Assembly (NCBI GenBank): GCA_028279185.1
Contig: JANQSS010000004.1
Coordinates: 96,499 to 160,498 of the forward strand
Source of the DNA: Saprospiraceae bacterium
Lineage (GTDB): Bacteria > Bacteroidota > Bacteroidia > Chitinophagales > Saprospiraceae
Direction: 5' to 3'
Length of the DNA stretch: 64,000 nucleotides
Positions 16,203 through 24,991 of the stretch are shown here, in pieces; position 1 is the stretch's first letter, and every line of letters begins with the position of its first letter. A program made the position numbers and the translations under genes. The notes beneath the pieces were generated by a model. It worked only from the letters and a program-made list of their open reading frames with translations. It searched no databases and was not told the DNA's origin.

Positions 16203-18041
16203 ATGTGTGGAATTGTAGCCTACATTGGCGAACGAGAAGCCTTTCCAATATTAATTGAAGGCCTTCGTCGACTAGAGTATCGAGGATATGATAGCGCTGG
16301 AATAGCCGTTCTTAATGGCGGGGTTCAAGTCTATAAGAAGAAAGGGAAGGTTCAGGATTTAGTGGATCATATTGGGGACCTTAAGCTTGATGCTACTTCT
16401 GGAATTGGCCATACGAGATGGGCAACTCATGGTAAGCCAGATGATAAAAACGCACATCCCCATACGTCCGGAAACGAACGGCTTGCGCTTGTGCACAATG
16501 GTATAATTGAAAATTACGCCACATTAAAAGAAGCGTTGACCAAATTGGGCCATCGATTCAATACTGACACCGATACGGAAGTGCTCGTGCACTTAATTGA
16601 AGAATATCAGAGTCGGGACAGTATTGCCCTGGAGGATGCGGTTCATCTGGCTATGAATAAAGTGGTGGGTGCTTACGCCATGGTCGTTATTGATCAGGAT
16701 GACCCGGACAAAATAGTTGCAGCTCGAAAATCTAGTCCTTTATTGCTCGGAATAGGTGACGATGAATTTTTTATAGCTTCGGATGCATCACCCATCATTA
16801 GCCATACAAATAAAGTGGTCTATCTGAAAGATGAGGAGCTAGCTGTCGTCAATAGAGATGGCTCCTTTAGCATAAAGAATATCCAGAACATACCCCAAAA
16901 TCCAGAAATAAAAGAATTAGATCTGAAAATTGAAGAACTGGAGAAAGGCGGTTATGAACACTTTATGTTGAAGGAAGTTAACCAGCAGGCCAAAACAGTA
17001 AAGGACGCCATGAGGGGCCGATTAAATCCAATTGATGGATGGGTAGGTCTTGGTGGTATGGGCGAATATACAGAACGATTTGTTCAAGCTGATCGTCTCA
17101 TTATTGCTGCCTGTGGAACGTCATGGCATTCCGGATTGATTGGAGAATACCTCATTGAAGATTTGGCACAACTCTCAGTGGAAGTTGAATATGCTTCTGA
17201 GTTCCGGTATCGAAATCCGGTTATTCATCAGAATGAAATCGTAATTGGAATTTCACAATCAGGTGAAACGGCAGACACGCTGGCCGCGTTGAAATATGCT
17301 CGGGACAAGGGTGCACTCCTCTATGGTGTTGTAAATGTCGTTGGTTCATCCATCGCTCGACTTACCGATGCTGGATCATATATTCATGCCGGACCTGAAA
17401 TTGGAGTTGCTTCAACTAAGGCATTTACGGGACAAGTCACACTTTTAGCTTTACTCGCACTCACACTAGCAGAAAAGCGAGGCACAATTTCAAAAAGCGA
17501 TTTGCATCGACTTATGACCGAACTCCACGATATTCCAAGAAAAATTGATGTCGTTTTGCAGCAAGATGACGCGATACGTTATATCGCGGAGGAAATAAAA
17601 GATTCGAATCACGCTTTGTATTTAGGACGGGGATATAATTTTCCGGTTGCGTTAGAAGGAGCTCTTAAGATGAAAGAGATTTCATACATACACGCAGAGG
17701 GATATCCCGCGGCGGAAATGAAGCATGGTCCGATTGCCTTAATTGACGAAAATATGCCTGTAGTTGTTATTGCCACAAATGAAAGTGCATATGAAAAAAT
17801 TGTCAGCAACGTGCAAGAAGTCAAAGCACGAAAAGGCCGTGTAATTGCCATTGTGCAGGAAGGTGAACGCGCCATCCGTGAAATGGCGGATTACAGCATT
17901 GAAATTCCTAAAACAGCAGAACCATTTACACCTTTATTGTCCGTAATACCATTACAATTATTATCATACCATGCAGCCGTATTACGTGGTTGCAACGTGG
18001 ATCAGCCAAGAAATTTGGCGAAGTCTGTCACGGTGGAATAA
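16203..18041 (+). CDS. glmS: glutamine-fructose-6-phosphate aminotransferase (isomerizing)
   Basis: The 612-residue enzyme has an N-terminal glutaminase domain starting MCGIVAYIG with nucleophile Cys2 and RRLEYRGYDSAG. Two SIS isomerase domains follow (IIAACGTSWHSGL, GISQSGETADTLAAL and the later ALYLGRGYNFPVALEGALK). It ends with the conserved NLAKSVTVE. It makes glucosamine-6-phosphate from fructose-6-phosphate and glutamine, the entry to UDP-GlcNAc for peptidoglycan and lipid A. murA lies two genes downstream, and lpxC and lpxD lie upstream, so the region concentrates on UDP-GlcNAc use. No glmS ribozyme is seen in the 9-base gap upstream. Confidence 0.98.
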   Translation: MCGIVAYIGEREAFPILIEGLRRLEYRGYDSAGIAVLNGGVQVYKKKGKVQDLVDHIGDLKLDATSGIGHTRWATHGKPDDKNAHPHTSGNERLALVHNGIIENYATLKEALTKLGHRFNTDTDTEVLVHLIEEYQSRDSIALEDAVHLAMNKVVGAYAMVVIDQDDPDKIVAARKSSPLLLGIGDDEFFIASDASPIISHTNKVVYLKDEELAVVNRDGSFSIKNIQNIPQNPEIKELDLKIEELEKGGYEHFMLKEVNQQAKTVKDAMRGRLNPIDGWVGLGGMGEYTERFVQADRLIIAACGTSWHSGLIGEYLIEDLAQLSVEVEYASEFRYRNPVIHQNEIVIGISQSGETADTLAALKYARDKGALLYGVVNVVGSSIARLTDAGSYIHAGPEIGVASTKAFTGQVTLLALLALTLAEKRGTISKSDLHRLMTELHDIPRKIDVVLQQDDAIRYIAEEIKDSNHALYLGRGYNFPVALEGALKMKEISYIHAEGYPAAEMKHGPIALIDENMPVVVIATNESAYEKIVSNVQEVKARKGRVIAIVQEGERAIREMADYSIEIPKTAEPFTPLLSVIPLQLLSYHAAVLRGCNVDQPRNLAKSVTVE

Positions 18042-18054
18042 ATTAAATAAAAAT

Positions 18055-18729
18055 ATGACAAATCAAATGCGTGGATTGCGCTATAATTCAGAAGAAGATA
18101 CATTAAAAATACCGGAATATGGACGTCATATTCAAAATTTAATTGACCATGCTGTAACAATCGAAGACCCCAAAAAGCGTGAAGCAGCGGCATATCAGAT
18201 CATTCGATTAATGGCCCAGGTAAGTAATCAGGGAAAGCCCACGCCGGATATCGAATTAAAATTGTGGCGACATTTATTTATTATTTCCGATTATAAAATT
18301 GATGTCGTACCTGAAGGAATAGAATTACCTAAGGAAGAAAATAAAAACCTTCGCCCCGGTAGAATTAATTATCCTCGAAACACAAAGAAATTTCGTCACT
18401 ATGGTGCTTATATCCAAGAATTAATTGATAAAGCGCTTTTGGAAAATGATCCCGAAAAACGACGTGGTTTTTTCTCAAGTATTGCTTCCTATATGAAAAC
18501 GGCCTATAAAGTTTGGAATCGAGACCCCCATATTGGAGACGAATTAATTGTCAATGATTTAAAAGCACTCATTGCAGGTCGAGGTGAGCTACCTGAAGAA
18601 TTACGAATCGTTTCACCACATATTAAAATTCAAACACGCCCATCTTCATCAAGCAATAAACGTCGGGGAAAAAATAACAACCGAAACAAAAAGAACAATA
18701 ATTCCAATAGAAGGCGAAACAAACGATGA
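18055..18729 (+). CDS. DUF4290 family protein
   Basis: The 224-residue protein begins MRGLRYNSEEDTLKIPEYGR a few residues after the start and matches DUF4290, a Bacteroidota family usually found beside murA. Two similar halves are visible (EYGRHIQNLIDHAVTIED and HYGAYIQELIDKALLEND), suggesting an internal duplication. The last 30 residues are almost entirely Lys, Arg, Asn and Ser, as in nucleic-acid-binding tails. I choose the ATG at 18055, because an earlier in-frame ATG would overlap glmS by 71 bases. The function is unknown. Confidence 0.88.
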   Translation: MTNQMRGLRYNSEEDTLKIPEYGRHIQNLIDHAVTIEDPKKREAAAYQIIRLMAQVSNQGKPTPDIELKLWRHLFIISDYKIDVVPEGIELPKEENKNLRPGRINYPRNTKKFRHYGAYIQELIDKALLENDPEKRRGFFSSIASYMKTAYKVWNRDPHIGDELIVNDLKALIAGRGELPEELRIVSPHIKIQTRPSSSSNKRRGKNNNRNKKNNNSNRRRNKR

Positions 18730-18756
18730 TCGCCTAGTCGAAGTTTTTTTGCTCGT

Positions 18757-18881
18757 ACGCTTTTGACAAAGCGTGTGTTAACACCCTTCCTCTCACCCAG
18801 ATGATATCCTTACGAGGATTTGTTTGACCCTTTGTAGGGTCTTAACTGATAGTTGTTGGCAGTATTCTGTGTGCAGAATAC
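18757..18881 (+). promoter_or_regulatory. cluster of four tetraloop hairpins and a palindrome upstream of murA
   Basis: Within 125 bases there are four perfect stems, each with a 4-base loop: 7 bp (18757-18774, loop TGAC), 5 bp (18806-18819, loop TACG), 6 bp (18826-18841, loop TTGT) and 8 bp (18862-18881, loop TGTG). A 10-base palindrome GTGTTAACAC (18775-18784) sits between the first two. No T run follows any of them, so they are not ordinary terminators. A structured murA leader, an untranslated RNA, or processing sites between DUF4290 and murA are possible. Confidence 0.5.
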
Positions 18882-18937
18882 AAAAACATATTGGTTAATT
18901 ATGTAATTTGTAATTTTAAGATTTTCAAAATAAAGAG

Positions 18938-20260
18938 ATGGCGGTTAACGATTATTTCATCATTGAGGGCGGACATAAGTTGTCCGGATCCATAAAGCCT
19001 CAAGGTGCAAAAAATGAAGTATTGCAATTAATTTGCGCAACATTGATGACCGAGGAGGAGGTGGTTATTCGAAATGTCCCGGACATCGTAGATGTTAGAA
19101 AGTTGATACGGCTTGTAACCGGGCTTGGAGTACAGGTTGAGCGGATTGACGAAAGCACGTATGTATTTCAAGCGCGTGATATTGATTTTAATTTTACAGC
19201 AACCACAGAATACCAGGAAGAGGCTCGTAAAATTAGGGGTTCTGTCATGCTTTTAGCACCGCTCATGCATCGATTCGGAAGAGCCTATATTCCAAATCCA
19301 GGAGGTGACAAAATTGGCAGACGGCGATTAGATACGCATTTCAACGCATTTATTAAACTTGGGGCAGAAGTACGATACAATGCAGAGAGTAAGAGTTATT
19401 ATCTCGACGCTAAATCTCTTCGCGGTGCAGATATCTTAATGGATGAAATAAGCGTCACTGGAACAGCCAACATTGTCATGGCGGCCGTCATGACCAATGG
19501 AAAAACCACCATTTATAACGCTGCCTGTGAACCCTACTTACAGCAACTATGCTCGATGCTTTCAAATATGGGAGCAGATATTCAGGGAATCGGATCGAAT
19601 CTTCTTACGATTAGAGGTGTGGGTCATTTGGGGGGTACATCTATAACGGTCATGCCTGATATGATCGAGGTTGGCAGTTTTATCGGATTAGCGGCTATGA
19701 CACAATCAGATTTGACCATTACGGATGTCGATTATAAAGAGTTGGGTGTGATTCCAGGTGTCTTTAATTCACTCGGAATTTCGATGGAACTCAACGATAA
19801 TTCCATCCGAATTCCTCCGCAAGAAGTCTATGAGATATCGACATTCATGGATGGATCAATAATGACTATTTATGACAGTCCTTGGCCGGGTTTCACACCG
19901 GACCTCATGAGTATAGCTTTAGTTGTTGCTACTCAAGCCAGAGGAAGTGTACTAATCCATCAAAAGATGTTTGAAAGTCGATTGTTTTTTGTTGACAAAC
20001 TGATCGATATGGGGGCTCAGATCATTCTGTGCGACCCGCATCGTGCGACGGTAATTGGCCTGGGGCGAAGTCAATCGCTACGCGGTATCGAGATGAGTTC
20101 ACCGGATATCCGGGCTGGGGTATCCTTATTAATAGCTGCTATGTCGGCAGAGGGTCGCAGCACTATTCACAACATCAATCAAATTGACCGTGGATATCAA
20201 CACATAGATGAACGACTAAATGCAATTGGGGCTAAAATTGAAAGGTTCAGCCCTATGTAG
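18938..20260 (+). CDS. murA: UDP-N-acetylglucosamine 1-carboxyvinyltransferase (MurA), Asp-type active site
   Basis: The 440-residue enzyme carries the substrate-binding Lys25 in GAKNE and the typical EPSP-synthase-like repeats (GSVMLLAPLMHRFGRAYIP, DMIEVGSFIGLAAM, SPDIRAGVSLLIAAM). It catalyses the first committed step of peptidoglycan synthesis in the cytoplasm. The catalytic loop reads PGGDKIG, with Asp124 where E. coli MurA has Cys115. Asp-type enzymes remain active but are not alkylated by fosfomycin, as known from Mycobacterium and Chlamydia. It follows the DUF4290 gene after a hairpin-rich 208-base leader. Confidence 0.97.
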   Translation: MAVNDYFIIEGGHKLSGSIKPQGAKNEVLQLICATLMTEEEVVIRNVPDIVDVRKLIRLVTGLGVQVERIDESTYVFQARDIDFNFTATTEYQEEARKIRGSVMLLAPLMHRFGRAYIPNPGGDKIGRRRLDTHFNAFIKLGAEVRYNAESKSYYLDAKSLRGADILMDEISVTGTANIVMAAVMTNGKTTIYNAACEPYLQQLCSMLSNMGADIQGIGSNLLTIRGVGHLGGTSITVMPDMIEVGSFIGLAAMTQSDLTITDVDYKELGVIPGVFNSLGISMELNDNSIRIPPQEVYEISTFMDGSIMTIYDSPWPGFTPDLMSIALVVATQARGSVLIHQKMFESRLFFVDKLIDMGAQIILCDPHRATVIGLGRSQSLRGIEMSSPDIRAGVSLLIAAMSAEGRSTIHNINQIDRGYQHIDERLNAIGAKIERFSPM

Positions 20261-20270
20261 TCGCAGCCGT

Positions 20271-21242
20271 CTATTTTTTTCGTTCTATGACGTACTCAAC
20301 CATATTTACCACTTGGTCGTAAACGTCACTCGATGCAAAATGGGAAAGATGCTGAAGTGCCTCGTTTTTATAGTACATCATCTTTTCACGGGTGTAGTCC
20401 ATACCGTCGCCAGACCTTACCCTGTTAATTATTTCCTTCATGCGCTTGCTGTTGTCATGGTGTTTTCGAATGGTTTTTAGGTATTTTTTTCGCTCGCTAA
20501 AACCCATGGCTGCTAACGTGTGTATGAGCGGCAACGTCATTTTCTTCTCTTTAATATCGTTGCCAACGGGTTTTCCAACATGATTTTCGCCATAATCAAA
20601 TAAGTCATCTTTCATTTGGAATGCAATGCCAATTTTTTGCCCAAAAGCCGCTATTTCATCGATTAGCGATTCGTCCCCTGTGGCAGATACAGCTCCAGCT
20701 TCGCAAGATGCTGAAATGAGTGAAGCCGTTTTTTTACGGATAATTTCAAAGTAGGTCGACTCATCTATGTCCAGGGATCGTGATTTTTCCATTTGAAGGA
20801 GCTCACCTTCACTCATATCCCGTACCGCCTTCGACATAACGTCAAGCAGCCTATATTCTTTGTTCTCAAGTGAAATGAGCAACCCTTTAGACAATAAATA
20901 ATCTCCAACCAGAACAGCGGCTTTATTTTTCCATAGGGCGTTAATTGAGAAAAAACCACGACGAGTCATTGCGTCATCCACAACGTCGTCATGGACCAAT
21001 GTGGCGGTATGTAAAAGTTCGACCATTGATGCCGCTATGTACGTCTTTTCTGAAATGCCTCCGCACAATTTTGCACAATAGAGTACGAACATGGGCCGCA
21101 GCTGTTTACCTTTTCGTTTGACGATGTAATACGTAATCCTATCGAGCAACGGGACACGACTCTTCATGGTATCTCGAAAATAGGTTTCGAACTGCTCAAG
21201 TTGAGGTTTTATTGGCGCCTTTAATCGGCTCAGTTTAGTCAT
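20271..21242 (-). CDS. polyprenyl diphosphate synthase (IspB-like)
   Basis: The 323-residue all-helical prenyltransferase has the first aspartate-rich motif in TLVHDDVVDD and the second in MKDDLFDYG, with the substrate-binding KRKGKQLRP stretch near residue 45. It extends isopentenyl diphosphate to a long trans-prenyl chain, likely for the menaquinone side chain. The exact chain length is not readable with confidence. Its stop converges on murA with a 10-base gap. The start lies 39 bases from the divergent membrane protein gene. Confidence 0.93.
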   Translation of the reverse strand: MTKLSRLKAPIKPQLEQFETYFRDTMKSRVPLLDRITYYIVKRKGKQLRPMFVLYCAKLCGGISEKTYIAASMVELLHTATLVHDDVVDDAMTRRGFFSINALWKNKAAVLVGDYLLSKGLLISLENKEYRLLDVMSKAVRDMSEGELLQMEKSRSLDIDESTYFEIIRKKTASLISASCEAGAVSATGDESLIDEIAAFGQKIGIAFQMKDDLFDYGENHVGKPVGNDIKEKKMTLPLIHTLAAMGFSERKKYLKTIRKHHDNSKRMKEIINRVRSGDGMDYTREKMMYYKNEALQHLSHFASSDVYDQVVNMVEYVIERKK

Positions 21243-21281
21243 ACGCTGTACTTCCTATATATAATCGAGACTTTTCTATGT

Positions 21282-22337
21282 ATGTCCATGAATAAAACAG
21301 AGAAGAAGACAACTGGTTTTTCAAATTGTCCTACTTTTGATTCTGCTAATGTAGCTTACGTCGTGTTAAAATTATTCAGAAAAAATCAATTCATGCGCAG
21401 CCTGCTCCTATTGCCGGTTGCGCTGCTGTTAAATCTGAATGTATTGCTAAACCCGTCAATCGAATTTCCTGTCTATAATGATCTGATCGATCCCTATTTA
21501 CAAGATTTTTATTTAAATATGCCGATTACGCACTGGCTGGTCCTTTCACTGCTTTTTTTTACTAAAGCTGTATTACTCAATCGTCTTGTAATCATCAATC
21601 GACTTTCAAACACGATTACGTTGTATCCGGGCTTGTTTTTGATTGTGTTGATGTCTGCGTTTCCAATATTTGAGTTTGTATCCTCAGTATCGGTTGCCTT
21701 GTTAGCATTTATTTTGTTGTTGTCTAATTTAATGTATATCAATGCTCGGACCAGTGTTGTAAACAAAATATTCAATGTTGGACTTTATTTGGGTCTTATG
21801 ATGATACTAGTCTTGCCCAATTTGTTGTTTTTTTTTATGATTATCATTTCAATAAGTTGGCTCACTTCGTTAAAACAACGGACTATATTTAATTTATTGA
21901 ATGGAGTTTTACTCCCCTTTTTATTTGCGTCTTTGTACGCTCTTCTTTGGGATCTACCATTTGGCGATGTAACAACCAACTATAGTGATCAATTTGGTAT
22001 AGGAAATATATCCATTCCAGAGAGCTTGGAATCCTGGCTGATCGTTGTACTGACATCGCTGTATTTATTAATCGTTCTGATTACGTACAACACTGTCGTT
22101 TCTAAAAAGAGTATTCAAAGTGTTCGCAAGATAAATGTGATCACAGTTTCTATTGTTTTTATTTTATTGATTCATGTGATCAGTGGCCTTCCTTCTAAAC
22201 ACAACTTAATTCTTCTAACGCCTGTCTTTGCCTATTACACAGCGGAAGGGGTCCTTAAATTTAAACGAGAGAGTAATGCAGAGCTCATTTTAATATTACT
22301 CGTTATTCTTGGAATTATTTTACCTTTTGTAGCGTGA
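21282..22337 (+). CDS. multi-pass membrane protein, DUF6427-like
   Basis: The 351-residue protein has about eight to ten hydrophobic helices after a short hydrophilic N-terminus, including PVALLLNLNVLLNP, LSLLFFTKAVLLNRLVI and LIVLMSAFPIFEFVSSVSV. The layout and the RKNQF...N near the start resemble DUF6427 proteins of Bacteroidota, whose function is unknown. No catalytic motif is evident. The ATG at 21282 is used; a later ATG in the first 40 residues would still leave the first helix intact. Confidence 0.65.
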   Translation: MSMNKTEKKTTGFSNCPTFDSANVAYVVLKLFRKNQFMRSLLLLPVALLLNLNVLLNPSIEFPVYNDLIDPYLQDFYLNMPITHWLVLSLLFFTKAVLLNRLVIINRLSNTITLYPGLFLIVLMSAFPIFEFVSSVSVALLAFILLLSNLMYINARTSVVNKIFNVGLYLGLMMILVLPNLLFFFMIIISISWLTSLKQRTIFNLLNGVLLPFLFASLYALLWDLPFGDVTTNYSDQFGIGNISIPESLESWLIVVLTSLYLLIVLITYNTVVSKKSIQSVRKINVITVSIVFILLIHVISGLPSKHNLILLTPVFAYYTAEGVLKFKRESNAELILILLVILGIILPFVA

Positions 22338-22387
22338 TCGAAAACTGGTTTTTGTATTTTGATCTTCCTTTTTGCCAACTTCTTACA

Positions 22388-23932
22388 TTAGTTGGATGGA
22401 CTATCTAACGATTTTGTGTAAATCGTTTGACTAGGAAAAGCAAATTCCAGCCCATTTGATTTAGCAAGCTGCATCATTTCGTATATTATTTCCTCCTTAA
22501 TTTTCAGCTCGTCTGAATAACCCGGTACTTCAAGGTATGCGCGAAACATGATATTAATGGAAGATTCAGCCATCTCCTTTACATGCACATAATAGTTTTG
22601 ATTTGCCAGCATTTCATGATTGAGAATCAGGTTTTTTAAATCGTTTACATACGCGCGCAATTGTTCTGGCTGAGCGTCATAGGTGACACCAATCTTTGTG
22701 TCAAAAATTCGAAGACTGCGAACACCAAGATTTTGAATATTCATATTGGCAAGTGTTCCGTTTGGAACAGATATAATCGATGTGTCAATACTCTTAATAC
22801 GAGTGGTGCGAAACCCAACTTCCTCGACTTGCCCTTCAAAACCAGAACCGATTATATAATCGCCAATTTGGAATGGTTTGTCAGCAAAAATCATAATCGA
22901 ACCGATGAAATTTTTTACCGCATCTTGAGCAGCCAATGCAATAGCCAACCCACCGATCGAAACCCCAGCTATCAGGGCTGTAACATTTACCTCGAGTACA
23001 TGAAGAACTTGAAGAATGGCTCCGGCTACGATTACAAGATGTACAATCTTCTTTAATAAAGGCAAAAGTTGATCATCCATTTTGCTCGAGGTCGTGGTGA
23101 CGAGGGCATTTAGATGATAGATGAAGAAGTTTGCAACGCGGATAAGTACGAGCGCGATACAGGCTATTTGAATAATTGTTATGGCTTTGGTCAGAAATGC
23201 TCCAAGTTTAATCGGCAGCAAGAGCATGGGGACGAGGTACAAGATAATTTGAAGTATGAGCAGCAAACTGATCGCTGAGGTTAAGCGATCCACTAACTTA
23301 AGCTGTTCACCGTCATCCTTTAGTATCCATCGTTTTAAAGCCCGACGTACAAATGGTCTTAACAAGCGTTGGGTAAACCAATATAAGATGAAGCTACATA
23401 AGGCTATCAGCAAAAATCCAAGGTACTGCCAGATGGCCAGATTGAGAAAGGTACGTTGCCCAAAACTAGAAAAGAGATTCATTAAAAATGTAGAACCAAA
23501 TGGAAAAACTTTTTTATGTATGGTGGGAATGAGTTGCAGCGTTTGTGGCGCGAAAAACCAATTTTCATCCTTCCTCACCAAATACACTTCTGGCAATAAC
23601 TCCGGAAAGAGGACATAAGTGGCTTTATTCGAAGACGAGTCAACATAGTCACCCCTTTTCGGCAATACCTCAAGATTCACGAATAAGCCTTCGCCATCAA
23701 GTATTTGTTTTAGTTGTATGGCGCGCTCGATGCACTCTGCACTATCCGCGCATGCTGCATAGTTCAAGGATACTGCCGATAGAGCCGGTTCATATGAATC
23801 TGGTTGCAAATAATGCAGATGGTTGAATACAGCATGGTAGGGACTCGACACATTTGCATGCCCAGTCTGACTATAGGAGATAATGGACCAGCACGCTGTG
23901 ATGCAAACGGTAAAAATGAGTTTCAGCTTCAT
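22388..23932 (-). CDS. mechanosensitive ion channel, MscS family, with N-terminal periplasmic extension
   Basis: The 514-residue protein has a signal peptide (KLIFTVCITACWSIISYS), a periplasmic region of about 100 residues, then four to five membrane helices. The pore-lining helix and MscS beta domain are clear: ALIAGVSIGGLAIALAAQD, NFIGSIMIFADKPFQIGDYI and FRTTRIKSIDTSIISVPNG. It opens under membrane tension to release solutes. The start at 23932 is preferred because it gives a proper signal peptide; an in-frame ATG at 23986 would bury it behind 18 residues. It converges on the DUF6427-like gene. Confidence 0.93.
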   Translation of the reverse strand: MKLKLIFTVCITACWSIISYSQTGHANVSSPYHAVFNHLHYLQPDSYEPALSAVSLNYAACADSAECIERAIQLKQILDGEGLFVNLEVLPKRGDYVDSSSNKATYVLFPELLPEVYLVRKDENWFFAPQTLQLIPTIHKKVFPFGSTFLMNLFSSFGQRTFLNLAIWQYLGFLLIALCSFILYWFTQRLLRPFVRRALKRWILKDDGEQLKLVDRLTSAISLLLILQIILYLVPMLLLPIKLGAFLTKAITIIQIACIALVLIRVANFFIYHLNALVTTTSSKMDDQLLPLLKKIVHLVIVAGAILQVLHVLEVNVTALIAGVSIGGLAIALAAQDAVKNFIGSIMIFADKPFQIGDYIIGSGFEGQVEEVGFRTTRIKSIDTSIISVPNGTLANMNIQNLGVRSLRIFDTKIGVTYDAQPEQLRAYVNDLKNLILNHEMLANQNYYVHVKEMAESSINIMFRAYLEVPGYSDELKIKEEIIYEMMQLAKSNGLEFAFPSQTIYTKSLDSPSN

Positions 23933-24061
23933 ATGACGAGTGAATTGGCTTTTTACTATAAAAATGCAAACCGAACATGTCGACAAGGCATTTTAAATTA
24001 CAATATTAATAGAATCATAACAGATTAGCATTCAGAAATTTACTTCTTTGCATATTCAAAC

Positions 24062-24982
24062 ATGGACTGGTCTAGCACGATACAAGGGTTTAAAAACTAT
24101 CTTATATTGGAAAAAGGAGTTTCAAAACACACGCTGGAAGGGTATTTGGAGGACGTGTCTAAGCTACATCTTTTTGCTTCTGAATCATTCTCAATTGGAC
24201 CAACAGCTGTAGAAAAAGATCATCTTTCTTCATTTGTCCAGTTAATCTATGATCTTGGGCTGAGTGCAAGAACACAGGCGCGCATAATGTCAGGAGTGAA
24301 ATCTTTTTTTAATTATCTCATCCTCGAGGGGCTCATGACTCAAAATCCGGCTAAAATGTTAACCGGACCGCGATTGACACGCAAGATACCTGAAGTGCTT
24401 TCAATTGAGGAAATGACGTCGTTCTTGGCTGCAATTGATTTGAGCCACCCCCAGGGAACGCGGAACAGGGCAATTTTCGAAGTGCTTTATGCATGTGGTT
24501 TGCGGGTTAGCGAATTGGTTAATTTGCAGCTGTCAAATTTGTATTTTGATGTAGGCGTCATCAAAGTTCTTGGCAAAAACAATAAAGAGCGTTTAGTGCC
24601 AATCGGTAGTACAGCCATAAAACATGTGCGACAATATCTAGAAAATGAACGTATTCCTCATGGAAATCCTAAAAAGGAGAGCGAGGACATTGTTTTTTTA
24701 AATAGACGTGGTAGTCGATTGACACGAAATATGATATTCATTCTTTGCCAACAATTTGCGGAAAAGGCAGGTTTATTGAAGAAAGTGAGCCCGCACACAT
24801 TTAGACATTCATTTGCCACCCATTTGGTCGAAGGCGGTGCGGATTTACGTGCCGTTCAGGATATGTTGGGACATGTTTCTATTACAACAACAGAAATATA
24901 TACACATATGGATGCGCAGTTTTTGCGAGAAACAATTGATCTTTATCACCCAAGAAGCCATGCTTCGCACAATAAAAATTAA
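24062..24982 (+). CDS. xerD: tyrosine recombinase XerC/XerD
   Basis: The 306-residue integrase-family protein has an N-terminal core-binding domain (residues 1-95, FKNYLILEKGVSKHTLEGYL) and a catalytic domain. The catalytic residues are all present: Arg in ACGLRVSELV, the Lys beta-hairpin region VLGKNNKERLVPIG, His and Arg in SPHTFRHSFATH, His in DMLGHVSITTTE, and the nucleophile Tyr in IYTHM. Length and lack of mobile-element neighbours indicate the housekeeping enzyme that resolves chromosome dimers at dif. Choosing XerD over XerC is a judgement only. Confidence 0.93.
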   Translation: MDWSSTIQGFKNYLILEKGVSKHTLEGYLEDVSKLHLFASESFSIGPTAVEKDHLSSFVQLIYDLGLSARTQARIMSGVKSFFNYLILEGLMTQNPAKMLTGPRLTRKIPEVLSIEEMTSFLAAIDLSHPQGTRNRAIFEVLYACGLRVSELVNLQLSNLYFDVGVIKVLGKNNKERLVPIGSTAIKHVRQYLENERIPHGNPKKESEDIVFLNRRGSRLTRNMIFILCQQFAEKAGLLKKVSPHTFRHSFATHLVEGGADLRAVQDMLGHVSITTTEIYTHMDAQFLRETIDLYHPRSHASHNKN

Positions 24983-24991
24983 GTTACTCAT

